A DNA stretch of 64,000 nucleotides from Prado023 sp963700395 (GCA_963700395.1 CAVOXI010000008.1:338965-402964), one strand, 5' to 3'; positions 32,664-42,612 are shown, counted from the stretch's first letter. Notes: generated by a model not told the origin, from the sequence alone. Program-made: numbers and translations.

Positions 32664-33746
32664 CTAGCGGTCCGAGGAGAAGCGCACCGCTGTCTCGCCG
32701 AGGGCCACGCCGGGCCAGACGCGTGCTCCGGGGATGAGCTCGTTGCCGGGGCCGATCATGGCGCGGTCACCGACGACGACGCCCTCCAGGGAGGCCCCCG
32801 CGCCGATCACCGCACCCGCGCCGACCACGCTGTCACGGACGACAGCCCCAGCGGCGACGACCGCGCCGTCGAACAGGACCGACCCGAGGACCTTGGCGTG
32901 CGGGCCGACGGTGGCGCCCGAGCCGACAACCGTGCCACCGCCCAGCTCCGCCTTGCGTGACACCTCAGCACCGGGCATCACCAGGAACTCGCCGGTTCGG
33001 CCGGGGACGGCCGGGGACGGGGCTATGCCACGAACGAGGTCCGCCGAGCCCTTCACGAACGCCAGGGGGTTACCCAGGTCCAGCCAGTACCCCTCGTCCA
33101 CGACGCCCTGCAGCCGCGCGCCGTCGGCCAGCAGCCTCGGGAAGACCTCACGCTCCACCGAGACCGGCCGGCCCGTGGGGATGTCGTCGATGACCGAGCG
33201 CCGGAACACGTAGCAGCCCGCGTTGATCTGGTCGGTGATGATCTCGGCATCGGTCTTGGGCTTCTCCAGGAAGGCGGTGACCCGACCGTCGGTGTCCGTC
33301 GGCACCAGTCCGAAGGCGCGCGGATCGGCCACCCGGGTCAGGTACAGCGTGACGGCGGCCCCGGTCTCGGCATGCACCGCGAACAGGTGGCGGAGGTCCA
33401 CCCCGGACAGGACGTCACCGTTGAAGACCATGACCGGGTCATCGGGCCCGGACTGCAGGTGCTCGGCCACGTGCCGGATCGCCCCTCCGGTGCCCATCGG
33501 GCTGTCCTCGACGGCGTAGATCAGCTCCACCCCGAACTTCGCGCCGTCACCGAAGTAGTCGCGGAACACCTCGGCCTTGTAGGAGGTGCCCAGGACCACG
33601 CGGGTCACGCCGGCCTCGCGGGCACGGGCGATCTGGTGCTCCGTGCAGGGGACTCCGGCCACCGGCAGCATGGGTTTGGGGGTGTTGATGGTCAGGGGGC
33701 GCAGGCGGGTGCCCTGGCCCCCGACGAGCAGGACGGCTTCGGTCAT
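32664..33746 (-). CDS. Sugar-phosphate nucleotidyltransferase, likely mannose-1-phosphate guanylyltransferase
   Basis: 360 residues. ATG 33746 (MTEAVLLVGGQGTRLRPLTI) gives the pyrophosphorylase signature GGQGTRLRPLTINTPKPM, then VMVFNGDVLSGVDLRHL (metal Asp) and FLEKPKTDAEI. After about residue 250 come hexapeptide repeats of a left-handed beta-helix (AELGGGTVVGSGATVGPHAK, VVRDSVVGAGAVIGAGASLE). This two-domain layout and the neighbourhood with manB, whiB, TIGR03089 and LCP genes match actinobacterial GDP-mannose pyrophosphorylase genes. Exact nucleotide and sugar specificity is inferred. Confidence 0.87.
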   Translation of the reverse strand: MTEAVLLVGGQGTRLRPLTINTPKPMLPVAGVPCTEHQIARAREAGVTRVVLGTSYKAEVFRDYFGDGAKFGVELIYAVEDSPMGTGGAIRHVAEHLQSGPDDPVMVFNGDVLSGVDLRHLFAVHAETGAAVTLYLTRVADPRAFGLVPTDTDGRVTAFLEKPKTDAEIITDQINAGCYVFRRSVIDDIPTGRPVSVEREVFPRLLADGARLQGVVDEGYWLDLGNPLAFVKGSADLVRGIAPSPAVPGRTGEFLVMPGAEVSRKAELGGGTVVGSGATVGPHAKVLGSVLFDGAVVAAGAVVRDSVVGAGAVIGAGASLEGVVVGDRAMIGPGNELIPGARVWPGVALGETAVRFSSDR

Positions 33747-33818
33747 GGGGCCAGAATCACGCATGGGTGGGGCATATGGCCAGCGGGCAGGGCTGCGGAC
33801 CCGACCGTGGTGCCGGGC

Positions 33819-34559
33819 TCACCGCCCGGCTCGCGCCGTGACCCCCTCGATGGCCCGGATGTGGGCGCCCTGCTCCGGGTCCAGCCCGGTGCCGATCACC
33901 AGCGACCCGCGCAGGAGCAGCGGCTGGACGGCCATCGAGTGCAGGAGCATGCGGTCCGGCGTGTCCTCGTCGGCCCAGAGCCGGGCTCCCTGATGCTCGC
34001 TGCGACCGGTCTGCACCTGGCCCCAGGGCGCGGCAGCGCCGTCCACGAGCAGGGCCGCCACGTCGCCTGCCCCCGGCTCCGGGCTGAACTGGTCGGGGTG
34101 GGCGCGCACCTCGATCCCGAGGTCGATCACCCCCGCCGGGACGCCACCGGGCACCGGCAGCCCGAACGCGTCGCAGGAGCAGCCCAGCACCTCGTCGGCG
34201 CCGAGGTCCGCGCCGGCAGCGATGGCGCTGAGGCCCGCGGGACCCACGATCCGGACGTCGACCGGGCTCGTCACGTCCCGACCCGTCATGTCCCGGCCCA
34301 CCGTGGCCCCGACCGACAGCGCTGCGAGCACCCACACGGGCAGCTGCCAGTGCCTGGGGAGGTCGATGCTGACAACGGCGCCGGGCGGCAGGCCGAGGCC
34401 GTCCCGGAGCATCGACGCCGCCTTCGCCACGGCGTTGGCCACGGTCGCCACCGACAGCTCGACCCGGGAGGTCGGTCCGTCGTAGTGGGTGACCAGGGGT
34501 CGCGTCCGATCGGGGTACTGCGCGAGCAGCTCGTACGGCGTCGCCGGGCTCACGTGCAC
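33819..34559 (-). CDS. TIGR03089 family protein
   Basis: 246 residues, with a GTG start at 34559 or 34553 (VSPATPYELLAQYPDRTRPL). Resembles a cut-down adenylate-forming (AMP-binding) enzyme: TRPLVTHYDGPTSRVELSVAT and ANAVAKAASMLRDGLGLPPG match the N-terminal region of acyl-CoA synthetases, but the ATP-binding and catalytic motifs are missing. TIGR03089 is restricted to actinobacteria, function unknown. The small gap to the amidase suggests co-transcription. Confidence 0.85.
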   Translation of the reverse strand: MHVSPATPYELLAQYPDRTRPLVTHYDGPTSRVELSVATVANAVAKAASMLRDGLGLPPGAVVSIDLPRHWQLPVWVLAALSVGATVGRDMTGRDVTSPVDVRIVGPAGLSAIAAGADLGADEVLGCSCDAFGLPVPGGVPAGVIDLGIEVRAHPDQFSPEPGAGDVAALLVDGAAAPWGQVQTGRSEHQGARLWADEDTPDRMLLHSMAVQPLLLRGSLVIGTGLDPEQGAHIRAIEGVTARAGR

Positions 34560-34563
34560 GAGC

Positions 34564-37515
34564 TCACTTCTTCACGCGCACGTAGTCGCTGCCCGACTTC
34601 TTCGACCCGACGACGACTCGGTACCTCCCCGACTTGGTCGCCTTGACGCTCGCGGTGGCCCGCCCGGTGATGGTCACGCCGGACGCCACCGCCTTGTACT
34701 TCTTCGCGCCGCTGGCCTTGAACTGAACGATGAATCCGACTCCCGCGGGCACGGCGCGGTACTTCTTGTCAGTGAACTTGGCCGTCACCTTGGCCGTCAC
34801 CTTGACGGCCCGGCCCTTGCGGACTGGCTCGGGGGAGGCGTTGGCCGCCCGGACCTTGCGGGTTCCCGTGGCGGTGGGACCCACCACCGGGACGGACGTG
34901 ACTCCCGGGGGGGCCCAGGCCTCGCCGCGCAGGATGCGACTCGTGGCGCCCAGGACCTGGTCGCTGAGCTGGGAGGCGCTGACTGTCGTGGTCGTCGCCC
35001 GAAGGGCCGGGCGGGCGGTGATGAAGGCGGCCAGCTCGGCCGAGAGGACCGGGCTGGGCGAGAAGAGCAGCGGAACACCGGCCGCCGCCGCCACCGGGGC
35101 GCTGGCCCAGCCCTGGGGGGCCTCCGGGAGCACCATCGCCGACTCGGTGGCCGGGAACGCCGCGCCGATCGCCAGGGACGCGGAGACTGAGTCCGCGCCC
35201 GTCAGCCGATCCGTCGCGCCCGCGGGCAGGGCGGCGTCCGGCAGCGCCGCGGGTGCCGCGACCGTGAACGGGCGCCCAGCCAGGGCCGCCACGGTCTCAG
35301 CCGGGACCGAGGTCGGACCGGCGATCAGGGCCGGTACCCCACGGGCCGCGGCCAGTGCTGACCCGGCCAGGGCGTGTGCCGGCGACCCCTCCGGGGAGAC
35401 CAGCACAGCCGATGCGGCGGCCGGCATCCGTCCGGCGACAGCCGCTGCCGTTGCGGCATCGGTCGCGCCGGCAAGGCGACTGACCGGCACGCCGAGGGCG
35501 GCCACCGCGGCGGCGGTCGCATCCGAGATCACAGTGGTGCCACCCACGACGATCACCTCGCCCTGCCGCGCCCTGATGTCGGCGGCCACCTCAGGGGCCA
35601 GCGAGGAGCCCGGCGTGATCAGCAGCGGCGCGCCCAGCGCGCGGGCCAGCGGCGCAGCGACGACGCCGGCGGCCAGTGACGTGGTCCCGGCGTCGGCCGG
35701 GCCGGTCAGGACGACCGTCGCGCTGCTGGGAGCGGAGATCCGTCCCCAGAGCACAGAGGTGGCCGCGGGAGTCGCGCCGGCGACGCGACTCGCGTTGGCG
35801 CACGGGCCCCAGCTGCCCCCCGGTACCGGTGCGATCGTGAGGTCCGAGGTGACGCTGGCCACGGGCGTGCCGTCGGCTGCGGCACCGGTCATCCGGATCG
35901 TGTACGTCGCGGGGAGCGCTGGAGCTCCCGACGAGTCATTGAGGTCCCAGTTCACGGAGATCGGCCCCGGACCTGCCGTGGCGCCGGAGTAGGTGCGCAC
36001 GGGCGTGTCGGAGCACGGGCTGAGGATGTCGGCGGTCCAGGTCACGGCGCGGCTCGCGGCCGAGGTGAACGTGAAGCCCCCGGCAGTCCCCGAGGTGATC
36101 GTCTGCGCGGCCGGCGACGGCGCGGAGATCACGACATCGGAGTACGCCGCCCCCAACGCCCGGATCGAGGGCAGCTGGGCCTGCATGTACTTGCCGGGGC
36201 ACGCGGTGTAGTTCACCGTCTGGTGGCTGGACACCGCGGGGATTGTGGCCGTGGAGCCCTTCGGGTACCGCGTCTTCCTGATGAACCCCGCTGAGATCAG
36301 CTTGACCGTCGCCCCCGGGTTGACCCCGTACAGGCCCAGCTTCCAGGCGAACAGTCGCGCGATGGAGTCCTTCATCGCCGCCATGTCCGGGGCAGCCGGG
36401 GAGAACGTGGCGAAGTTGCCCAGGGCAACCACCGCGAAGGTGTTGTCGTTGAAGCCGGCTGTGTGCCCGCCGATCACGGCCCGGTCCATCCCACCGGCGC
36501 GTCCCTCGTAGAGCCGGCCGAACCGGTCGACCACGAAGTTGTAGTCGATGTCCGAGTGCTTCAGGGACCTCGTGTGGTACGCGTAGATGGCGCGGACCTG
36601 CGACGCCGCCTGGGACGCGGTGTAGTTCGACGTGGAGGCCGTGTGGTGGATGAAGCCGGCCCGCACCGTCGAGGAGTAGTACGGGGCCCGGCTGCGCCAC
36701 GACTCGTTGGCACCCCATTGGGCGCGGGTGACGATCGGGGGCTGCCCGACGGTGGCCATCGCCGACACGCGTGCCCTCGGCGAGGCGTCCGACGCGGCAG
36801 CCGGTGCCTGGACGAGTGTCAGCTCGGTCCCCTTCGGCAGCCGCCCCGAGGGGGTGTCGATGCGCACCTGCGCCCTCGTCGCGTTCACGGTCATCAGGGG
36901 GTCGCTGCCGGTCCGAGCCGCGCGCGCCTCATCCGAGCCGGGGTCGGGCCCGTGCTCGGCATCGACATCCAGCGTGGTCCACGCGCTCCAGCGCTTCTTC
37001 TCCAGGACGCGCACCTGGACCGATGCCCCCTCGGGGAACGCCGCGTCGGCCGTGACGGCCACCAGCTCAGCCGGCCTGACGATCCGGATCGTGGCGGCCA
37101 CAGCCGGCTTCACCTTGGTCCTGGCTCCCAGTGACGCCACCGTCCCCGGCGCGGTGGCCTCTGCCTCCCCGGGCTTCGGGGCCGCTGCCAGGACCGCGCG
37201 GCTCATCCCCCGCAGCGGGACGGTGGTCACCTTCGGCTGCTGGACGTCAGCCGCGGGAACAGAGGACCCGGCTGACGTCGGAGGGGCGACGGTCGCAGGC
37301 ACGCCCTGGGCGGATGCGGCCGAGGCGGCCGAGGCGGCCTGGGCGGAGGACCCTGATGTGGCCGACGTCGCCGCTACCGCGGGCAACGAGGTCACGGACG
37401 CCGCCGACCCCATCGCCGGGGTCAGGGCCAGGGTCGGGACCAGCAGGGCAGCAGCCACGGCGCCACCGATCCGCACCGGCGACGATCGACGGGTCCTGGG
37501 ACGGGATCTGGGCAT
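34564..37515 (-). CDS. Secreted N-acetylmuramoyl-L-alanine amidase (PGRP) with CW-binding-2 repeats
   Basis: 983 residues. ATG 37515 (MPRSRPRTRRSSPVRIGGAV) begins a signal peptide ending near PAMGSAA. A long Ala/Ser/Thr-rich region follows; then a PGRP/amidase_2 domain (QWGANESWRSRAPYYSS, AGFIHHTAST with a zinc His, HSDIDYNFVVDRFGRLYEGR, VIGGHTAGFNDNTFAVVALG, SSHQTVNYTACPG). Next are a FlgD-like Ig domain (TPVRTYSGATAGPGPISVNW), CW-binding-2-type repeats with the GGTTVISDATAAAVAALGV pattern, and a Lys-rich C-terminal domain. Cuts or binds peptidoglycan outside the cell. Minus strand, divergent from the LCP gene. Confidence 0.92.
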   Translation of the reverse strand: MPRSRPRTRRSSPVRIGGAVAAALLVPTLALTPAMGSAASVTSLPAVAATSATSGSSAQAASAASAASAQGVPATVAPPTSAGSSVPAADVQQPKVTTVPLRGMSRAVLAAAPKPGEAEATAPGTVASLGARTKVKPAVAATIRIVRPAELVAVTADAAFPEGASVQVRVLEKKRWSAWTTLDVDAEHGPDPGSDEARAARTGSDPLMTVNATRAQVRIDTPSGRLPKGTELTLVQAPAAASDASPRARVSAMATVGQPPIVTRAQWGANESWRSRAPYYSSTVRAGFIHHTASTSNYTASQAASQVRAIYAYHTRSLKHSDIDYNFVVDRFGRLYEGRAGGMDRAVIGGHTAGFNDNTFAVVALGNFATFSPAAPDMAAMKDSIARLFAWKLGLYGVNPGATVKLISAGFIRKTRYPKGSTATIPAVSSHQTVNYTACPGKYMQAQLPSIRALGAAYSDVVISAPSPAAQTITSGTAGGFTFTSAASRAVTWTADILSPCSDTPVRTYSGATAGPGPISVNWDLNDSSGAPALPATYTIRMTGAAADGTPVASVTSDLTIAPVPGGSWGPCANASRVAGATPAATSVLWGRISAPSSATVVLTGPADAGTTSLAAGVVAAPLARALGAPLLITPGSSLAPEVAADIRARQGEVIVVGGTTVISDATAAAVAALGVPVSRLAGATDAATAAAVAGRMPAAASAVLVSPEGSPAHALAGSALAAARGVPALIAGPTSVPAETVAALAGRPFTVAAPAALPDAALPAGATDRLTGADSVSASLAIGAAFPATESAMVLPEAPQGWASAPVAAAAGVPLLFSPSPVLSAELAAFITARPALRATTTTVSASQLSDQVLGATSRILRGEAWAPPGVTSVPVVGPTATGTRKVRAANASPEPVRKGRAVKVTAKVTAKFTDKKYRAVPAGVGFIVQFKASGAKKYKAVASGVTITGRATASVKATKSGRYRVVVGSKKSGSDYVRVKK

Positions 37516-37689
37516 CGTCGGGCCTCCCACCCAGGGCAACTCCTGGGTTCGAATCTGCGCCCCCGGGGTTCGCGGGCACCTCGCAGTCTGCATGGTTCCG
37601 CACCGCGGTCGTGTCACGCTGCGGTGACATTGCGTGATCAGTGGAGCATTTTACCCACGCTTATCTGGCGAGTCACGTACCCTTAGTTC

Positions 37690-39087
37690 GTGTCGACCCG
37701 CCACCGCGTCCTTCGTGTCGTCGCCGGCCTGGCCTCGGCCGGCGCCCTGGCGATCACGGTGGCCGCCGGCTCGGCCACGGTCGCGGTCGGTCGGATCGAG
37801 GACAACCTCACGAAGATCGACATCAGCGGCCAGGTGGGCGAGCGTCCCGTCGACTACGGGGACCTCTCCGAGGGCCCTGTCACCTTCCTGCTGATGGGCT
37901 CCGACGAGCGCACGGGCAAGGGCAACAAGGGCTACGGGAGCTTCGAGGGCGCCCGGTCCGACACGACGATGCTCCTGCACGTGTACCCGGACCGCGAGTC
38001 GGCGGTGGTCGTGAGCATCCCGCGTGACACGGTCGTCGACCTCCCGTCCTGCAAGGACGCTGACGGCAAGGCGCTGCCACCCATCCGCGACCGCTTCAAC
38101 GTCGCGTTCGACCGGGGCGGGCCCGGATGCACCGTGAAGGCCGTCGAGGAGATGACCGGCCTCACCGTCGACCACTTCGTCGTCCTGGACTTCAACGGCT
38201 TCAAGAAGGCGATCGACGCCCTCGGCGGCGTCGAGGTCTGCCTGACCCGGCCGCTGCAGGACTCCAAGTCCGGCGTGGACCTGCCCGCGGGACGCACGCG
38301 GGTGAGCGGGGAGGACGCGCTGGCCTTCGTCCGCGTCCGGCACAACATCGGCGACGGCTCCGACATCAGCCGGATCAGCAGGCAGCAGATCTTCCTGTCG
38401 TCGCTCATCCAGGAGGTCACGGGCTCCGGGCTGCTGACCGATCCCCGGCGCCTCTGGCGGGTGCTGGACGAGTCGTCCAAGGCGGTCGCCACGGACAAGT
38501 CGCTGGCCGATGCCGACGGCCTGATCGCCCTGGCCGGCAGCGTCTCCGGCCTGCGGCCCAAGGACATCTCCTTCGTCACGCTGCCGTGGCTGCCCAGCGG
38601 GGACGGCGCCACCATCGTGGCCGACCAGCCGAAGGCGGACGCGATCTGGGCGGCCCTGGCCGCTGAGGAGCCCTGGCCGCCGCCGCCCACGAAGGGCGCG
38701 GACGGCGAGAAGCTGACGGTCGTCCCCGGCGACATCGTCGTCGACATCCACAACGCGACCGGCGTCGAGGGCCAGGGGTCGCGTGCCGCTGAGGGCCTGG
38801 CCCAGCAGGGGTTCGCCATGGGCGTGATCAACGCGCGCGAAAGCACGTCGAAGCGGACCACCATCCGGCACGCACCCGACCAGCTCGAGGCGGCGCGGAC
38901 CCTGCAGGCGGCGATCCCGGGATCGGTCCTGCGCGAGGACGCCGAGCGAGGCGCCCGCCTGGACCTCACGCTGGGCACGACCTACGACGGCGTCGACGCC
39001 GTCCGGGTGAAGTCGCCGAAGACCGGTTCGGGCGTCGGCGGCAACCAGCCCACCACGACCGCAGCCCAGGACATCTGCACGGGCTGA
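37690..39087 (+). CDS. LytR-CpsA-Psr (LCP) family cell-wall polymer ligase
   Basis: 465 residues from GTG 37690 (VSTRHRVLRVVAGLASAGAL), with one N-terminal membrane helix and an extracytoplasmic catalytic part. LCP blocks: LLMGSDERTGKGNKGYGSFE, ARSDTTMLLHVYPDRESAVV, SIPRDTVVDLPSC, and the Arg-rich pyrophosphate site RVRHNIGDGSDISRISRQQ. A LytR_C domain follows at about 355-440 (VDIHNATGVEGQGSRAAEGL). These enzymes transfer lipid-linked polymers to peptidoglycan. Fits the surrounding sugar-nucleotide and glycosyltransferase genes. Confidence 0.95.
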   Translation: MSTRHRVLRVVAGLASAGALAITVAAGSATVAVGRIEDNLTKIDISGQVGERPVDYGDLSEGPVTFLLMGSDERTGKGNKGYGSFEGARSDTTMLLHVYPDRESAVVVSIPRDTVVDLPSCKDADGKALPPIRDRFNVAFDRGGPGCTVKAVEEMTGLTVDHFVVLDFNGFKKAIDALGGVEVCLTRPLQDSKSGVDLPAGRTRVSGEDALAFVRVRHNIGDGSDISRISRQQIFLSSLIQEVTGSGLLTDPRRLWRVLDESSKAVATDKSLADADGLIALAGSVSGLRPKDISFVTLPWLPSGDGATIVADQPKADAIWAALAAEEPWPPPPTKGADGEKLTVVPGDIVVDIHNATGVEGQGSRAAEGLAQQGFAMGVINARESTSKRTTIRHAPDQLEAARTLQAAIPGSVLREDAERGARLDLTLGTTYDGVDAVRVKSPKTGSGVGGNQPTTTAAQDICTG

Positions 39088-39156
39088 TCCAACCGCGGAA
39101 GGGCGGCGGTGGGCGGATATCGTGTTGTCCATACCCACTCCCCGCAGGAGGATCTC

Positions 39157-39924
39157 GTGGACAAGACCGTCTCCAGCGCAGCCGAGGCAGTCGCCGACAT
39201 CCCCGACGGGGCACGCCTGGCCGTCGGCGGCTTCGGACTGTGCGGGATCCCGAGCGTCCTGATCGCGGCCCTGCTCGACTCGGGAGTCACCGATCTCGAT
39301 GTCGTGAGCAACAACTGCGGCGTCGACGACTGGGGCCTCGGCCTGCTGCTGGCCCAGCGTCGCATCCGCCGGATGACGTCGTCCTACGTCGGGGAGAACA
39401 AGGAGTTCGAGCGCCAGTTCCTCTCCGGGGAGCTCGAGGTGGAGCTGACCCCGCAGGGCACCCTCGCCGAGCGACTGCGGGCCGGCGGGGCGGGCATCCC
39501 CGCGTTCTTCACCCCGGCCGGCGTGGGGACCCAGGTCGCGGACGGCGGCCTGCCGTGGCGCTATGACGGCTCCGGCGGCATCGCCGTCGCCTCGCCGCCC
39601 AAGGAGACACGCGAGTTCGACGGCCTGATGTACGTCATGGAGCGCGGCATCACCGCGGACTTCGCGCTCGTGCGCGCCAGCGTCGCCGACACCCTGGGCA
39701 ACGCCGTCTTCGACACCAGCACGCGCAACTTCAACCCCCTGGCGGCGATGGCCGGCCGGATCACGATCGTGGAGGCCGAGCGGGTGGTCGACCCCGGCGA
39801 GATCGACCCCGCGTCCGTGCACCTGCCGGGCATCTTCGTGCAGCGGGTGCTCCCGCTGGGGCCGGAGGACATCCGAGCCAAGCGGATCGAACGCCGCACC
39901 GTCCAGAAGGAGGCGACGTCCTGA
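39157..39924 (+). CDS. scoA: 3-oxoacid CoA-transferase subunit A
   Basis: 255 residues from GTG 39157 (VDKTVSSAAEAVADIPDGAR), preceded by a GGAGG site. CoA-binding blocks AVGGFGLCGIPSVLIAALL, VSNNCGVDDWGLGLLL, SYVGENKEFERQFLSGELEV and ELTPQGTLAERLRAGGAGIP identify the alpha subunit. With subunit B it moves CoA from succinyl-CoA to 3-oxoacids, in ketone-body or aromatic/beta-keto acid use. TGATG overlap with the next gene shows coupling. No other genes of such a pathway are adjacent. Confidence 0.95.
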   Translation: MDKTVSSAAEAVADIPDGARLAVGGFGLCGIPSVLIAALLDSGVTDLDVVSNNCGVDDWGLGLLLAQRRIRRMTSSYVGENKEFERQFLSGELEVELTPQGTLAERLRAGGAGIPAFFTPAGVGTQVADGGLPWRYDGSGGIAVASPPKETREFDGLMYVMERGITADFALVRASVADTLGNAVFDTSTRNFNPLAAMAGRITIVEAERVVDPGEIDPASVHLPGIFVQRVLPLGPEDIRAKRIERRTVQKEATS

Positions 39925-40562
39925 TGACGCTCACCCGAGAGCAGCTCGCGTCCCGCGTCGCCCAGGAGCTCGTCGACGGCCAGTACGTGAACCTCGGCAT
40001 CGGGCTGCCCACGCTCGTGCCCAACTACCTCCCCTCAGACGTCTCGGTGGTGCTGCAGAGCGAGAACGGCATCCTGGGCGTGGGCCCCTACCCGACCGAG
40101 GACCAGGTCGACCCCGACCTCATCAACGCCGGCAAGGAGACCGTGACCGTCCTGCCGGGGGCCAGCTACTTCGACTCGGCCCTCTCGTTCGGGATGATCC
40201 GCGGCGGGCACGTCGACGCCGCCATCCTCGGGGCCATGCAGGTGTCTGCCCGGGGAGACCTGGCCAACTGGATGATCCCCGGCAAGATGGTCAAGGGGAT
40301 GGGCGGGGCCATGGACCTCGTGCACGGCGCCAAGCGGGTCATCGTGATGATGGAGCACGTCGCCAGGGACGGCTCGCACAAGATCGTCGACGAGTGCACG
40401 CTGCCGCTGACCGGGATCGCCGTGGTGCACCGGATCATCACCGACCTCGCGGTGCTCGACGTCACGCCCGACGGGCTGGTCCTGCGTGAGTGCGCCCCCG
40501 GCGTGAGCGTCGACGAGGTGCGCGCAGCGACAGGACCGGCGATCACCGACGCGACGGGTTGA
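39924..40562 (+). CDS. scoB: 3-oxoacid CoA-transferase subunit B
   Basis: 212 residues. Beta subunit with the catalytic Glu in VVLQSENGILGVG, preceded by VNLGIGLPTLVPNYL, and later GGHVDAAILGAMQVS, GKMVKGMGGAMDLVHGAKRV and CTLPLTGIAVVHRIITDLAV. Forms the active enzyme with subunit A. ATG 39924 overlaps the subunit A stop. Confidence 0.95.
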   Translation: MTLTREQLASRVAQELVDGQYVNLGIGLPTLVPNYLPSDVSVVLQSENGILGVGPYPTEDQVDPDLINAGKETVTVLPGASYFDSALSFGMIRGGHVDAAILGAMQVSARGDLANWMIPGKMVKGMGGAMDLVHGAKRVIVMMEHVARDGSHKIVDECTLPLTGIAVVHRIITDLAVLDVTPDGLVLRECAPGVSVDEVRAATGPAITDATG

Positions 40563-40604
40563 CCGGAGGGTCTGATCGGGGGGCCGGATCGCGGGGCCGG
40601 ACGC

Positions 40605-41150
40605 TCAGCGCGAGTGTGACCGCCAGGGTGCGGGGAGCAGCCCGGGCACGTTCGAGGCGTACACCGAGAACTGCCACCCGAACTTCTCCTGGAGCAGCCG
40701 ATCCTCGAACTCGGCCTTGACGTGCAGCACCGCGACCAGGCCGAGGAACGCCAGCAGTGACAGGAGCCGACCGGACGCGAGCGTCACCCCCAGGGTGGCC
40801 AGGAGGACCGCGGCGTACATCGGGTGCCGGATCCAGGCGTAGATCCCGCCCATCCGCAACGGGGTCTGCGCGTCCGGCACGGGATGCACCCGGGTGTCGG
40901 ACCCCATCGCGAGCAGGGCCAGCCCCCCGACGAGGGCGGCGAGAGCCAGGCAGGCAAGGCCGACCGGACGCAGCTGGCCCTCGCCGATCACGGGCCCCAC
41001 CGGGAGCAGGCAGAGCCCGATCAGCGCGAACTGGGCAACCACGAGGACATCGCCGATGCGACGGTGCCTGGCCGTCCACTGCATGCGCGGCCTCCCCTCG
41101 GCTCCCAGCCGCACGTCCGCCCGCCGGGGCACAGTCCGGTTGGTGCTCAT
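40605..41150 (-). CDS. Isoprenylcysteine carboxyl methyltransferase (ICMT)-like membrane protein
   Basis: 181 residues from ATG 41150 with a strong AGGAGG site. Four to five hydrophobic helices, then the ICMT/PEMT signature YAWIRHPMYAAVLLATLGV and the C-terminal EFEDRLLQEKFGWQFSVYA. Bacterial members methylate unknown, probably lipid-like acceptors using AdoMet at the membrane. Convergent with the CoA-transferase pair and divergent from the CDP-glycerol gene. Substrate cannot be inferred. Confidence 0.85.
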   Translation of the reverse strand: MSTNRTVPRRADVRLGAEGRPRMQWTARHRRIGDVLVVAQFALIGLCLLPVGPVIGEGQLRPVGLACLALAALVGGLALLAMGSDTRVHPVPDAQTPLRMGGIYAWIRHPMYAAVLLATLGVTLASGRLLSLLAFLGLVAVLHVKAEFEDRLLQEKFGWQFSVYASNVPGLLPAPWRSHSR

Positions 41151-41292
41151 CGTGCCTCCTTGCGCGGGGATGACGCGAGTCACCATGGCACAGCCGGCGC
41201 CCACCTCCCCGGTGACGCGCCGAGCGCCGCATCTGCGGCAGACTCCTCCCCGTCGGGGATGGCGCAAGGTCAGCGCCCGGAAGGGACACACC

Positions 41293-42612
41293 ATGGGTCG
41301 GGTCAGGTCGTTGGGACTTCGCGCCTCCCGGGGGATCGGCTGGCGGCTGACCCTGGCGGGCACTCGCCTGAGCGCCCGGGCAGTGGTCGAGGGCGAGGTC
41401 GAGGCCCGTGGCGAGTCGATCGACGCCTCATCGCTGGTGCGCAACGGCTGGACCGCGCCGCCCGTCGACGCCCTCTTCTACTTCCCCGACACCGTCTCGA
41501 AGATCTACCAGATCGAGCAGTGGCTGCCGGTCATCGCCGCCCACAGCGGTGACCTGAACTTCGGGATCGTGACCCGGGCGAGGTCGGCCTGGGTCGAGCT
41601 CATGCACAGCGACCTGCCGGCGCCGAGCTTCCTGGCGATGCCGTTCACCTCGCTCATGGACCTCTACCGGGTGCTGCAGCCGAAGGCGATCATCTACCCG
41701 AACAACGGCCAGCGGAACTTCCAGTCCCTGATCTGGCCCGAGGCCGTGCACATCCACGTCAACCACGGCGAGTCCGACAAGGTCTCGATGGTCTCCAACC
41801 AGGTCAAGGCCTACGACAAGGTCTTCGTCGCCGGGGAGGCGGCCGTTCGCCGGCACCGGGCTGCACTGGTCGACTTCGACGAGTCGACGCTGGTCAAGGT
41901 GGGGCGCCCGCAGCTGGACCTCAATCCGGTGCCCACGTTGCGCCCGAGCAGCCGTCGCACGGTCCTGTACGCCCCCACGTGGGAGGGCGAGGACGAGATG
42001 AACAACTTCACGTCACTGGACCGCTACGGGCTGGACCTCGTCTCGGCGCTGCTGGCGATCCCGAACGTCCGGGTGGTCTACAAGCCGCACCCGCGGGTGG
42101 CCCTGAGCCTCGTACCGGCGATCGCGCTCGCGCATGCCCGGGTCGTGGAGCGGATCGCCACAGCCGCGGCGGCGGACCCCGAAGCCGACCACGAGTACCA
42201 GGCCGGTGGCGACATCCTCGCGCTGTTCCCCCGCGTGGACCTGCTGATCTCGGACATCTCCAGCGTCGGCCTGGACTTCCTGTACTCCAGGGTCGATGCC
42301 CCGATCGTCCTCACCGACCGGCGGACCGACCGCGCCGGCCTGCTGCGCGAGGCGCCGATCGCCGCGGCGGCGCACATCATCGATGCCAACTCCATCGCGA
42401 CCGCGCGGGTGGACATCGCCGCCCTCCTGGACGACGACCGGTTCCGCGCGGAGCGGGAGCGCCTGCGCGGCTTCTACTTCGATGACGCGGCCCCCGGGGA
42501 GAGCACCCGGAAGTTCCACGAGGCACTGCTCGCGGCGATCGCCGAGCACCAGGCAGGGCTGGCCCGGATGCGCGCGCTGTCCGCGCACGGCATCTGGCCG
42601 GTCGTGGACTGA
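41293..42612 (+). CDS. CDP-glycerol glycerophosphotransferase family protein
   Basis: 439 residues from ATG 41293 (MGRVRSLGLRASRGIGWRLT). C-terminal glycerophosphotransferase domain: HVNHGESDKVSMVSNQVKAY, TVLYAPTWEGEDEMNNFTS, VVYKPHPRVALSL with the catalytic-type HP, and LFPRVDLLISDISSVGLDFL. TagF/TagB-type enzymes add glycerol phosphate to teichoic-acid chains; in actinobacteria they may build other glycerophosphate polymers. A nucleotidyltransferase that could make an activated precursor follows after 222 bp. Confidence 0.9.
   Translation: MGRVRSLGLRASRGIGWRLTLAGTRLSARAVVEGEVEARGESIDASSLVRNGWTAPPVDALFYFPDTVSKIYQIEQWLPVIAAHSGDLNFGIVTRARSAWVELMHSDLPAPSFLAMPFTSLMDLYRVLQPKAIIYPNNGQRNFQSLIWPEAVHIHVNHGESDKVSMVSNQVKAYDKVFVAGEAAVRRHRAALVDFDESTLVKVGRPQLDLNPVPTLRPSSRRTVLYAPTWEGEDEMNNFTSLDRYGLDLVSALLAIPNVRVVYKPHPRVALSLVPAIALAHARVVERIATAAAADPEADHEYQAGGDILALFPRVDLLISDISSVGLDFLYSRVDAPIVLTDRRTDRAGLLREAPIAAAAHIIDANSIATARVDIAALLDDDRFRAERERLRGFYFDDAAPGESTRKFHEALLAAIAEHQAGLARMRALSAHGIWPVVD

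Noticed and set aside
37540..37560. GGTTCGAATC, a tRNA T-loop-like word
   Set aside because: Flanking bases do not form a T stem and no acceptor or anticodon arm is present.
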